A stretch of DNA of 9,477 bases from CAVXAE01 sp044225565 (GCA_044225565.1 JBGAIL010000176.1:1-9477); one strand, 5' to 3'. Shown: positions 1 through 6,518, numbered from the stretch's first letter. The notes: generated by a model from the letters alone, not told the origin. A program made the numbers and translations.

Positions 1-624
1 GAAGCGCTCGACCGCCTGCGCGAAGGCAACCGCAGGTTCGTCCACGACGTGAGCGACCGCGACGTCGCGGCCACGCAGACGATGCGCCGCCGCGAGCTCG
101 CGACGGGCCAGGAGCCCTTCGCCATCATCCTCGGCTGCTCGGACTCGCGCGTGCCCGCGGAGATCGTGTTCGACCAGGGGCTCGGCGACCTGTTCGTGAT
201 CCGCGTCGCCGGCAACATCGTGGCCCCCTCGCAGATCGGCAGCGTGGAGTTCGCGGCGGAGCGCTTCCACACGCGGCTGGTCGTGGTGCTGGGGCATTCG
301 AGCTGCGGCGCCATCCTCGCGACGCTCGAGGAGCTCAGGCGGCCGACGAAGGACCAGTCGCGCAACCTCCATTCCATCGTCGGCCGCGTGCGGCCCTCGG
401 TCGAGGCGCTCCTGGACACCTCGCTCGCCCGCGATCCGGACGTGCTGGTCCATCACGCAGTGCGGGCCAACATCCGCATGTCCGCCAACCAGCTGCGGCA
501 CGGGTCGGAGATCCTCGAGCAGCTCATCGAGCACGAGGGCCTCATGGTGGTCGGGGCGGAGTATTCCCTGGAAACGGGCGTCGTCGAGTTCTTCGACGGG
601 CTTCCCGAAGAGTCGCGGCCCTAA
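1..624 (+). CDS. Beta-class carbonic anhydrase (5' end outside window)
   Basis: This zinc enzyme interconverts CO2 and bicarbonate in the cytoplasm. The frame is open from base 1, upstream of the first internal GTG at 49, and the first visible residues (EALDRLREGNRRFV) are the usual N-terminal helix of the family, so only a few residues are missing. Counting visible codons, the CSDSR motif places zinc ligand Cys46 and the catalytic Asp48/Arg50 pair, and GHSSCGA gives the other ligands His99 and Cys102. The set is complete. About 207 codons are visible, which is normal for the family. No signal peptide can be judged. It converges on the GDT1-family gene with no visible terminator between them. 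Its TAA at 622-624 overlaps a minus-strand TAG, but that TAG is not in the GDT1 frame. The family call is firm; the physiological role is not shown. Confidence 0.95.
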   Translation, partial: EALDRLREGNRRFVHDVSDRDVAATQTMRRRELATGQEPFAIILGCSDSRVPAEIVFDQGLGDLFVIRVAGNIVAPSQIGSVEFAAERFHTRLVVVLGHSSCGAILATLEELRRPTKDQSRNLHSIVGRVRPSVEALLDTSLARDPDVLVHHAVRANIRMSANQLRHGSEILEQLIEHEGLMVVGAEYSLETGVVEFFDGLPEESRP

Positions 625-1170
625 CAGCACCAGCAGGCCGAGCGCCAGGAAGAGCGCTGCCGCGACCATGCGAATCGCCCGCATCGGCAGCTTGCGGGCG
701 GCGGCTTCGCCGATCAGCACCGCCGGCACGTTGGCGATCATCATGCCGAGCGTGGTGCCGGCCACCACGGCGAGCAGTGAAGCGTACTTCGCGGCCAGCG
801 CCACGGTGGCGATCTGGGTCTTGTCGCCCATCTCCAGCAGGAAGAACGCGATCACCGTCGTGCCGAACACTCCGAAGCGACTGCGCTGAGGCTCCGCGTC
901 GTCCGCCTTGTCCGGCACCAGCGCCCAGGCGGCCATGGCGATGAACGAGATGCCGAGGATCCAGCGCATGGCGTCGGGAGAGACGACGTTCGTGAGCCAC
1001 GCGCCCACGGCGCCTGCGGCGAGGTGGTTGGCGAGCGTGGCGACCAGGATGCCCAGCACGATGGGCACGGGCCGGCGGAATTTCGCCGCGAGCACGAGCG
1101 CGAGCAACTGGGTCTTGTCACCGATTTCGGCGAGGGCCACGAGGCCCGTGGAGACCAGGAAGGCTTCCAT
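619..1170 (-). CDS. TMEM165/GDT1 (UPF0016) family cation exporter, probably Mn2+; true 3' end unresolved
   Basis: This is an inner-membrane exporter of divalent cations, in bacteria mostly Mn2+. The ATG at 1170 follows GGAG (plus 1177-1180) by six bases. The translation has the two family signatures, EIGDKTQ at residues 15-21 and EMGDKTQ at 113-119, each in a hydrophobic repeat, joined by a hydrophilic linker (VPDKADDAEPQRSR). It ends in the expected last membrane segment (ALFLALGLLVLLG, to residue 184), where family members normally stop. No stop follows here: the frame remains open across the whole carbonic anhydrase gene to base 1, so I give only the domain-supported part. A long antisense tail, a stop lost by mutation, or a sequence error are all possible. 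The manganese riboswitch upstream independently supports a manganese role. The family is clear; the ion is inferred. Confidence 0.88.
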
Positions 1171-1200
1171 TGAATACTCCGGGGCCGAGTGCGTACCGAT

Positions 1201-1238
1201 GACCACGCGACTCCCGGCCCATGCGGAGGAGCGTGGTC
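1201..1238 (-). promoter_or_regulatory. Candidate expression-platform hairpin of the manganese riboswitch
   Basis: On the minus strand GACCACG pairs with CGTGGTC (1232-1238 with 1201-1207). After a 3-base bulge, CTCC pairs with GGAG (1228-1231 with 1211-1214), leaving a 13-base loop. Bases 1236-1238 also belong to the 3' arm of the aptamer's closing stem, so the two structures exclude each other. No U-tract follows, so it does not look like an intrinsic terminator. The CTCC/CTCCG segment is also complementary to the exporter's Shine-Dalgarno (plus 1177-1181), which points to translational control. The direction of the switch is not deduced. Confidence 0.6.
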
Positions 1239-1336
1239 AAAGGTCTCGCCAGTCCGGAGCTGCCCGAGCCATGGCCGAAGGCCAAGTCTGTTGACGCGGG
1301 CCCCTCGTGTACCGAGGGCGGCTACTCCCCAATGAC
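1236..1336 (-). promoter_or_regulatory. yybP-ykoY manganese riboswitch aptamer
   Basis: Read on the minus strand, this element shows the conserved yybP-ykoY landmarks in order. They are the opening GTCATTGGGGAGTAGC (from 1336), a short GC-rich stem, the GTCAACA-A/G-ACT segment, a variable hairpin (TGGCCTTCGGCCA), and the closing CTGGCGAGACC-TTTGAC ending at 1236. The closing stem pairs GTCA with TGAC and GG with CC across a UU mismatch. This class binds Mn2+ and in proteobacteria often precedes UPF0016/GDT1 or MntP exporters, which fits the gene that starts 66 bases downstream. No convincing sigma70 promoter was found before it; a TACACT lies on the minus strand just upstream. Recognition is from the sequence motif only. 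Confidence 0.92.
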
Positions 1337-1366
1337 GGGCGCAGTGTACTGCAACTGGCCTGTAAG

Positions 1367-2986
1367 ATGGCCGACTTTGCGCAGCGCGCCATCCCGGGCC
1401 CTGCGCCGAGGGCATCGGAATTGCGCCAGTTCGTCGACATCCAGTTGCGGCACGTCTCGCTCTCGCGCAGCGAGTGCCCCGTACTGCGCGATGTGAGCTG
1501 GCGCATCAGGCCCGGGGAGCGCTGGGTGCTGGTCGGCGCGAACGGCGCGGGCAAGAGCCAGTTGCTCAAGCTGATTGCGGGAGACGTCTGGCCCGCGCCG
1601 GATGGCCGCGGAGCGCGCGTCTATCGCTGGAAGGGCGAGACGTTCGATCAGCCCGTGGGCGTGAAGCAGGAGATCGCGTACGTCGGCGCGGAGCGCCAGG
1701 ACAAGTATGAGCGGTACGGCTGGGATTTCACGGTGACGCAGATTCTCGGCACTGGCCTGTATCGCACCGACATTCCGCTCGATTCGCTGACGCCGGCAGA
1801 TCAATTGCGCATCGGTGCGTTGCTGCGGCGCTTTGAGATCGCACATCTGGCCTCGCGGAATTTCCTTACGCTGTCCTACGGCCAGCGGCGCCTGGTTCTG
1901 CTGGCGCGAGCGCTGGCGACCCGTCCGCGCCTGCTGCTGCTCGATGAGCTGTTCGAAGGTCTGGACCGCGAGCGTCACGCGTTGATCTCCGGCTGGCTGG
2001 AAAGCACCGGCCGCAATGGCATGGCCTGGGTGCTCGCGACGCACCGCACGAAGGACGTGCCCCGCGTCGCCACCCACATCGCGGTGCTCGAGGGAGGTGG
2101 GTTGTCGATCCATGGCAGGCGCGCCGGCCTGAGAAAGCTCGAGGCGGGTTTGAGCGCGGCAGACAGCGCGCAGAAGCGTTCGGTGCTCGAGCGTAGCGCA
2201 CGTTTGCGTCATGGCCGCACGCGACCAGCATTGGTCAGTAGCGGCTCACCGAAAGCGGCCATTTCCACCCGCCGTCGTCCGCTGCTCGTGCAGCTCTCGC
2301 ATGCCACCGTCTGGCTCGGTGAGAGTGCGATCGTGCGCGACATCTCGCTCGAGGTTCGTGCGGGCGACTGCTGGGTCGTGCATGGCGCCAACGGGTCGGG
2401 CAAGACTACGCTGCTGCGCACGATCTATGGTGACCACGGAGTCGGTCGCGAGCACATCAAGCGATTCGGAATCGAGCCCGGCGTGCCGCTCGAGCGCTTC
2501 AAGCGCCACGTCGGCTGGGTCGCGGCGAACCTGCAGTCGGATCATCCGTTGACGCTGAAGGTGTCCGAGGTGATGCAGTCCGGGCGTTACGCGAGCATCG
2601 GGCTCAACGAGCCGCCTACCGCGGCGGACCGTGCCGCCGCGCGCAAGGCGCTGGATCTTTTCGGCCTCGGCGCGCTGGCAGGGCGCACGCTGCGCGAGCT
2701 TTCCTACGGGCAGGTGCGGAGAGTCCTGTTCGCACGCGCGTTCGTGCGGCCGCCAAAACTGCTCTTGCTGGACGAGCCTTTCGCTGGCGTCGACGGTGCG
2801 ACGCGTATGGAACTGCGCCACGACGTCGAACGAGCGCTTGCCGACGGCGTCGCCGTGGTCATGACCACGCACCACGACGACGAGTGGCCACATGGCGTCA
2901 CCCACGAGCTGGAGTTGCGCGGAGGGCAGGCGGCCTACTGCGGCTCCGTCCGCCGGCGGAAAAGAAAACGGGACGGCGGTCCGTGA
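1367..2986 (+). CDS. Tandem ABC ATPase (two nucleotide-binding domains), ModF-like
   Basis: This 539-residue protein contains two complete ABC ATPase domains and no membrane segment. Domain 1 has Walker A GANGAGKS (57-64), signature LSYGQ (169-173), Walker B LLLLDE (189-194) and switch His226. Domain 2 has GANGSGKT (340-347), LSYGQ (445-449), LLLLDE (465-470) and His502/503. A basic linker (about 245-305) joins them. Layout, length and the LSYGQ signatures resemble E. coli ModF (490 aa), a tandem ATPase near molybdate transport genes whose exact role is unclear. No permease or molybdate gene is visible here. I chose ATG 1367 over the in-frame GTG at 1307 because the longer form would begin inside the oppositely oriented riboswitch; neither start has a strong Shine-Dalgarno. 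The C-terminus is a short basic tail (RRRKRKRD). The ATPase call is firm, the substrate unknown. Confidence 0.88.
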   Translation: MADFAQRAIPGPAPRASELRQFVDIQLRHVSLSRSECPVLRDVSWRIRPGERWVLVGANGAGKSQLLKLIAGDVWPAPDGRGARVYRWKGETFDQPVGVKQEIAYVGAERQDKYERYGWDFTVTQILGTGLYRTDIPLDSLTPADQLRIGALLRRFEIAHLASRNFLTLSYGQRRLVLLARALATRPRLLLLDELFEGLDRERHALISGWLESTGRNGMAWVLATHRTKDVPRVATHIAVLEGGGLSIHGRRAGLRKLEAGLSAADSAQKRSVLERSARLRHGRTRPALVSSGSPKAAISTRRRPLLVQLSHATVWLGESAIVRDISLEVRAGDCWVVHGANGSGKTTLLRTIYGDHGVGREHIKRFGIEPGVPLERFKRHVGWVAANLQSDHPLTLKVSEVMQSGRYASIGLNEPPTAADRAAARKALDLFGLGALAGRTLRELSYGQVRRVLFARAFVRPPKLLLLDEPFAGVDGATRMELRHDVERALADGVAVVMTTHHDDEWPHGVTHELELRGGQAAYCGSVRRRKRKRDGGP

Positions 2987-3231
2987 ACCGTCGCCCCGTT
3001 GCGGCGTCCTGCCAGCTTCAGCTTCCTGCCGATCCCTTGAGGTTCCCTCGATCCTTTTCAGTGCGTGGCCCGACTCCTCCATGAGAGCAAGCGTTGCGAC
3101 CCATGCCTCGCGCGATTCACACCTGTGACGGCACGAAGCCGTCCCAGCTGAATGCGCGCGAGTATCCGGAATGCAGATGCTGTGCCACGGCAAACTTGAC
3201 AGTGTGGTCACGGGCCGCCGCAGGGTGATTC
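2987..3231. other. Gene-free stretch with one small hairpin
   Basis: I find no credible gene here: open frames are short, resemble nothing I know and have poor starts. A 6-bp hairpin GACGGC-ACGAA-GCCGTC lies at 3127-3143, without a T-tract. A perfect TTGACA at 3196-3201 has no acceptable -10 hexamer at 15-19 bases, so I do not call a promoter. No clear terminator for the ABC ATPase gene is visible. Confidence 0.5.
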
Positions 3232-3315
3232 TGCGACGCAGTTCGCGGTTGGGGGTGCGGCGGGGCCTCGGGAGCATCCCTGCGTCGCATGGAATAGACT
3301 CTGCGCTCCCGAGGC
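3232..3315. promoter_or_regulatory. Interlocked long inverted repeats, candidate structured leader
   Basis: Two perfect inverted repeats are interleaved. TGCGACGCAG (3232-3241) is complementary to CTGCGTCGCA (3280-3289), 10 bp. GCCTCGGGAGC (3265-3275) is complementary to GCTCCCGAGGC (3305-3315), 11 bp. The order a-b-a'-b' is that of an H-type pseudoknot, with linkers of 23, 4 and 15 bases. On DNA the outer pair can also be read as two near-palindromic sites, CTGCGACGCAG at 3231 and CTGCGTCGCAT at 3280, 49 bases apart, so protein-binding sites are an alternative. It matches no RNA family I recognise. Confidence 0.5.
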
Positions 3316-3317
3316 AA

Positions 3318-3336
3318 GGCGGTAATTTTTACCGCC
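3318..3336. promoter_or_regulatory. 8-bp perfect hairpin immediately before the thioredoxin gene
   Basis: GGCGGTAA and TTACCGCC form a perfect 8-bp stem with a TTT loop. The stem ends one base before an in-frame ATG (3338), occupying the place where that start would need its Shine-Dalgarno. This favours the later ATG at 3359. No T-tract follows on either strand, so a terminator is unlikely. It may be an operator, or part of a leader structure with the inverted repeats upstream. Confidence 0.5.
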
Positions 3337-3358
3337 GATGAAAGCAGGCGCACCGCGA

Positions 3359-3673
3359 ATGAGCAGAGACTATGAGCCGGAGACCGTCACGCGACAGGAA
3401 GTCGACGCGCTCCGCGGCCCCGCAGTGCTGGATTTCGGCGCCAACTGGTGCGGCTACTGCCAGGGCGCGCGGCCGCTCATCGAGGCTGCGCTGGCCGCCC
3501 GTCCCGGGCTGACGCACGTGAAGATCGAGGATGGGAAGGGACGCAAGCTTGGCCGTTCCTTCGGAGTGAAGCTGTGGCCCACTCTCGTCTTCCTTCGCGA
3601 TGGCCACGAAGTCGCGCGCATCGTGCGTCCCACCGAGCAGCAGGAGATCGAGGATGCCCTCGCCAGGATCTGA
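3359..3673 (+). CDS. Thioredoxin-fold protein with WCGYC active site
   Basis: This is a 104-residue protein with the thioredoxin layout. A buried-Asp strand (VLDFGANW, Asp25) leads into the redox motif WCGYC with Cys31 and Cys34, and the cis-proline Pro74 lies in KLWPTLVF. The length is that of a single thioredoxin domain. The middle motif residue is Tyr instead of the Pro of classical WCGPC, which usually shifts redox potential. It has no signal peptide, so it is probably a cytoplasmic disulfide reductase or a specialised thioredoxin. I prefer ATG 3359, with AGCAGG at 3343-3348 ten bases before it, over ATG 3338, which abuts a hairpin and lacks a Shine-Dalgarno. Its 3' end overlaps the M20 peptidase start by 20 bases. 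The fold is certain; the partner is unknown. Confidence 0.9.
   Translation: MSRDYEPETVTRQEVDALRGPAVLDFGANWCGYCQGARPLIEAALAARPGLTHVKIEDGKGRKLGRSFGVKLWPTLVFLRDGHEVARIVRPTEQQEIEDALARI
3642..3646 (+). promoter_or_regulatory. Shine-Dalgarno deciding the M20 peptidase start
   Basis: AGGAG lies seven bases before ATG 3654, inside the thioredoxin coding sequence. It selects this start over the in-frame ATG at 3600, which would add 18 residues translated from the thioredoxin gene in another frame. Confidence 0.7.
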
Positions 3674-5015
3674 CCGTATCGGACATGCAGCATTTGCACT
3701 GTCGGCATTTCGACCGGCGCGCCCGTGGCTGCTGGCGGCTGTGCTCACGGGCGCCGTCAGCGTCCCGGTGCATGGCGTGGCGGCGGCGCTCGCGGCGAGT
3801 GAGCAGCGGGTAGTCGCAGCGGCGGCCGCCGAGACGCCGCGCAGCATCGAGCTGCTGGAGAAGCTGGTGAACATCAACAGCGGCACGCTCAATCTCGAGG
3901 GCGTGAAGCGCGTGGCGGACGTGATGCGCGGCGAGCTCGAGCCGCTCGGCTTCAAGGTGCGCTGGGAGTCGATGACGGACATCGGCCGCGCAGGCACTCT
4001 CGTCGCGGAGCATCCCGGCACCGGCCGTGGCAAGCGCATCCTGCTCATCGGCCACATGGACACCGTGTTCGAGAAGAGCAGTCCTTTCCAGACCTTCGTG
4101 CGCCGTGGAGACAAGGCCGAAGGACCGGGCGTGAACGACATGAAAGACGGTCTTTCCATCATGGTCGCTGCGCTGCGCGCCATGAAGGCCGCGGGCACGC
4201 TTTCGCGCGCCCACATCACCATCGTGCTGAGTGGCGACGAGGAATGGGTCGGCCGGCCTCTCTCCGTGGCACGTCGCGACATGCTCGCCGCGGCCTCGCG
4301 CAGCGACGTGGCGCTCGAATTCGAAGCGCTCGCGCAGGAAGGCGGGCGAGACATGGGTACGGTCGCGCGCCGCAGCTACACGGGATGGGTCCTGAACGTC
4401 ACTGCGGAATCCGGGCACTCTTCGGGCGTGTTCTCGGATGCGGCCGGTTTCGGCGCAGGGTACGAGATGGCGCGCATCATCGACGCGTTCCGTCAGGAGG
4501 CCCGTGAGACGAACGCCACATTCAACGTGGCGCTGTTCGCGGGCGGAGCCACTGCGAAGATCGACGGTGACAGTGCCGCTGCCAGCGGAAAAGGCAACAT
4601 CATTCCGGCGACTGCCGTCGCCACCGGAGACCTGCGTACGCTGAGCAACGAGCAGACCGAGCGTATCGAGGAGAAGATGCGTGCCATCGTGGCCCGCAGC
4701 CTTTCCAGGACGAAAGCGCAGATCACCTTCGAAGACGAGTATCCCGCCATGGCGCCGACGGCGGGCAACCGCGCGCTGCTGGCGTTGCTCAACGAAGTGA
4801 ACCGCGACGCGGGCCTGCAGGTCATGGGCGAGCTCGATCCATTGCGCCGGGGTGCTGGCGACATCGCCTTCGTCGCCGACAAGGTCGATGCGCTGGTCGG
4901 CTTCGGCGCGGCGGGCTCCGGCAGCCACGCGCCGGGTGAGACCGTGGATCTCACTTCGTTCGACCGGCAGATCAAACGCGCCGCGCTGCTCGTCGGCCGC
5001 CTGTCGAAGCCCTGA
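3654..5015 (+). CDS. Exported M20 family metallopeptidase, glutamate carboxypeptidase (CPG2)-like
   Basis: This 453-residue zinc peptidase probably removes C-terminal glutamate or a similar residue from peptides or folate-like conjugates in the periplasm. Residues 1-47 form an N-terminal export signal: a basic stretch, a hydrophobic core from about Trp25 to Val37, and a likely cut after ALA (47). The M20 metal site is complete: His134 and Asp136 in GHMDTVF, Asp162 in GPGVNDMKDG, catalytic Glu196 and ligand Glu197 in SGDEEW, Glu222 in ALEFEA, and His425 in GSGSHAPGE. His255 (SGHSSG) sits at the start of the lid domain, at about the place of the family's conserved lid histidine. The start overlaps the thioredoxin gene by 20 bases, indicating coupling. 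Carboxypeptidase G2-type specificity is by resemblance; other M20 activities remain possible. Confidence 0.88.
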   Translation: MPSPGSDRIGHAAFALSAFRPARPWLLAAVLTGAVSVPVHGVAAALAASEQRVVAAAAAETPRSIELLEKLVNINSGTLNLEGVKRVADVMRGELEPLGFKVRWESMTDIGRAGTLVAEHPGTGRGKRILLIGHMDTVFEKSSPFQTFVRRGDKAEGPGVNDMKDGLSIMVAALRAMKAAGTLSRAHITIVLSGDEEWVGRPLSVARRDMLAAASRSDVALEFEALAQEGGRDMGTVARRSYTGWVLNVTAESGHSSGVFSDAAGFGAGYEMARIIDAFRQEARETNATFNVALFAGGATAKIDGDSAAASGKGNIIPATAVATGDLRTLSNEQTERIEEKMRAIVARSLSRTKAQITFEDEYPAMAPTAGNRALLALLNEVNRDAGLQVMGELDPLRRGAGDIAFVADKVDALVGFGAAGSGSHAPGETVDLTSFDRQIKRAALLVGRLSKP

Positions 5016-5141
5016 GCCGGCGCCGGCCCCGACCCTCACCGGCAGGCCGTGGATTCCGTCAAACCGGCCGGGGAGTGGCCCGGGCGCGCTCGTTGTAGGC
5101 AAAACAACATCGATTCATATCTTCGCCCGCATGAAGGTTCG
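5016..5141. other. Gene-free spacer after the M20 peptidase with GC-rich dyads
   Basis: A 12-base perfect palindrome, GCCGGCGCCGGC, sits directly after the peptidase stop (5016-5027). A weaker 5-bp hairpin, CCGGG/CCCGG, lies at about 5070-5085. Neither has a T-tract, so any terminator role is weak. The base composition becomes AT-richer from about 5098 towards the promoter of the next gene. Confidence 0.4.
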
Positions 5142-5170
5142 TTGACAAAAGGGGCTCAAAACCCTTAAAT
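5142..5170 (+). promoter_or_regulatory. Sigma70-type promoter for ornithine aminotransferase
   Basis: A perfect -35 TTGACA (5142-5147) and a -10 TTAAAT (5165-5170, four of six consensus bases) are 17 bases apart in a locally AT-rich patch. This predicts a start near 5177 and a leader of about 105 bases before the rocD ATG. Confidence 0.72.
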
Positions 5171-5210
5171 TCAAGCCTGTTGCGCACGTAGCCACGCGCG
5201 CGAAACCGCG

Positions 5211-5267
5211 GCTCTCCCCCGGACGACCGGTCCGGCATCGGGAGGGCCCGAACCGGCGGCACCGCCG
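5211..5267 (+). promoter_or_regulatory. Structured 5' leader of rocD with two stem-loops
   Basis: The first stem-loop has an outer 8-bp stem, GCTCTCCC (5211-5218) with GGGAGGGC (5240-5247), including one G-U pair. It encloses a 6-bp stem, CCGGAC (5219-5224) with GTCCGG (5230-5235), and a CATC bulge. The second is CGGCG-GCAC-CGCCG (5254-5267), ending 15 bases before the start codon. It resembles no riboswitch class I know. The GC-rich background makes some pairing expected by chance, but the nested stem is long. Confidence 0.45.
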
Positions 5268-5282
5268 CCCGAGAAACAAGTC

Positions 5283-6506
5283 ATGTCCAGCTATGCGATG
5301 AAAACGGCCGCCAGCGACCTCATTGCGATCGAAGCCCGTCTCGGCGCGCACAACTACAAGCCCCTCGACGTCGTGCTCGCGCGCGGCGAAGGCGTGTGGG
5401 TCTGGGATATCGACGGCAAGCGCTATCTCGACTGCCTCTCGGCGTACTCCGCCGTGAACCAGGGTCACTGCCATCCCAGGATCTATGAGGCGATGGTGGA
5501 GCAGGCGAAGAAGCTCACGCTCACTTCGCGCGCGTTCCGCAACGAGCAGCTCGCTTTCCTCTACGAGGATCTCGCGAAGCTCACCGGTGCGCACAAGGTG
5601 CTGCCGATGAACAGCGGCGCGGAAGCCGTGGAATCCGCAGTGAAGGCCGTGCGCAAGTGGGGCTACGAGGTGCGCGGCGTGCCCGCGGATCGCGCCGAGA
5701 TCATCGTCTGCGCGAACAATTTCCACGGCCGCACGCTCGGCATCGTCGGCTTCAGCACGGATCCGGATGCACGCGGCGGCTATGGCCCGTTCGCGCCCGG
5801 CTTCCGGGTCGTGCCTTTCGGAGACTACGAAGCGTTCGCTGCGGCGGTGAACGACAACACCGTCGCGTTCCTCGTCGAGCCCATCCAGGGCGAGGCGGGC
5901 ACGCTCATCCCGCCGAAGGGCTATTTCACGCGCGTGCGCGAGCTCTGCACGAAGCGCAACGTGATGCTGATCCTCGACGAGATCCAGACCGGCCTCGGCC
6001 GCACCGGCAAGCTGCTCGCCGAAGAGCACGAAGGCATCGAGGCGGACGTCACGCTCATCGGCAAGGCGCTCTCGGGCGGCTTTTATCCCGTCTCGGCGGT
6101 GCTCTCCAACTCCGAAGTGCTGGGCGTGCTCAAGCCCGGCCAGCACGGCAGCACCTTCGGCGGCAACCCGCTCGCGTGCGCCGTGGCGCGCGCGGCGCTC
6201 AAGGTGCTCGTCGAGGAGGGCATGATCGAGAATGCCGCGAAGCAGGGTGAGCGGTTCAAGCAGAACCTGCAGGGCATCCGCAGCGAGGCCATCCGCGAAG
6301 TGCGCGGCCGCGGCCTCATGCTCGCCATCGAGCTGCACCCGGAAGCGGGCGGCGCGCGTCGTTTTTGCGAAAAGCTGCGCGAAGCCGGCGTGCTGGCCAA
6401 GGACACGCACCAGCACACCATGCGCATCGCGCCTCCGCTCGTCATCACGGCGGACGAAGTGGATTGGGCGAGCGGCCTCATCCAGCAGGCGTTCGCCAAC
6501 GCCTGA
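5283..6506 (+). CDS. rocD: Ornithine aminotransferase (ornithine-oxo-acid transaminase)
   Basis: This PLP enzyme transfers the delta-amino group of ornithine to 2-oxoglutarate, giving glutamate and glutamate-5-semialdehyde. It links arginine/ornithine breakdown to proline and glutamate in the cytoplasm. The 407-residue class III aminotransferase follows human and Bacillus ornithine aminotransferase closely: YSAVNQGHCHP (55-65), LTLTSRAF (78-85), KVLPMNSGAEA (105-115), NNFHGRT (145-151), PLP-binding Asp232 in LDEIQTGLGRTG, Schiff-base Lys261 in GKALSGGFYPVSAVL, and HGSTFGGNP (288-296). The start ATG has only a weak Shine-Dalgarno (CGAGAAAC). A promoter and structured leader precede it and a 9-bp hairpin follows. 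No other arginine-catabolism gene is adjacent. Acetylornithine or GABA transaminase is less likely given the ornithine-type motifs. Confidence 0.93.
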   Translation: MSSYAMKTAASDLIAIEARLGAHNYKPLDVVLARGEGVWVWDIDGKRYLDCLSAYSAVNQGHCHPRIYEAMVEQAKKLTLTSRAFRNEQLAFLYEDLAKLTGAHKVLPMNSGAEAVESAVKAVRKWGYEVRGVPADRAEIIVCANNFHGRTLGIVGFSTDPDARGGYGPFAPGFRVVPFGDYEAFAAAVNDNTVAFLVEPIQGEAGTLIPPKGYFTRVRELCTKRNVMLILDEIQTGLGRTGKLLAEEHEGIEADVTLIGKALSGGFYPVSAVLSNSEVLGVLKPGQHGSTFGGNPLACAVARAALKVLVEEGMIENAAKQGERFKQNLQGIRSEAIREVRGRGLMLAIELHPEAGGARRFCEKLREAGVLAKDTHQHTMRIAPPLVITADEVDWASGLIQQAFANA

Positions 6507-6518
6507 GCTCGAGTGCTT

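Noticed and set aside
1307..1366. GTG start at 1307 for the tandem ABC ATPase
   Set aside because: No Shine-Dalgarno, and the 20 extra residues would come from DNA that encodes the riboswitch on the other strand. ATG 1367 leaves the whole ATPase domain intact.
3196..3224. TTGACA at 3196 as a promoter for the thioredoxin leader
   Set aside because: No hexamer resembling TATAAT at 15-19 bases downstream; the region there is GC-rich.
5016..5027. GCCGGCGCCGGC palindrome as the terminator of the M20 gene
   Set aside because: A fully self-complementary 12-mer gives a poor hairpin without loop space, and no T-tract follows.
3477..5102. Long minus-strand open frame of 541 codons opposite the M20 peptidase
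   Set aside because: Its translation is His/Arg/Ala-rich without recognisable motifs and mirrors the clearly coding plus strand; typical antisense shadow in GC-rich DNA.
5115..6416. Minus-strand open frame of 433 codons opposite rocD
   Set aside because: No family motifs; the opposite strand encodes a textbook ornithine aminotransferase.
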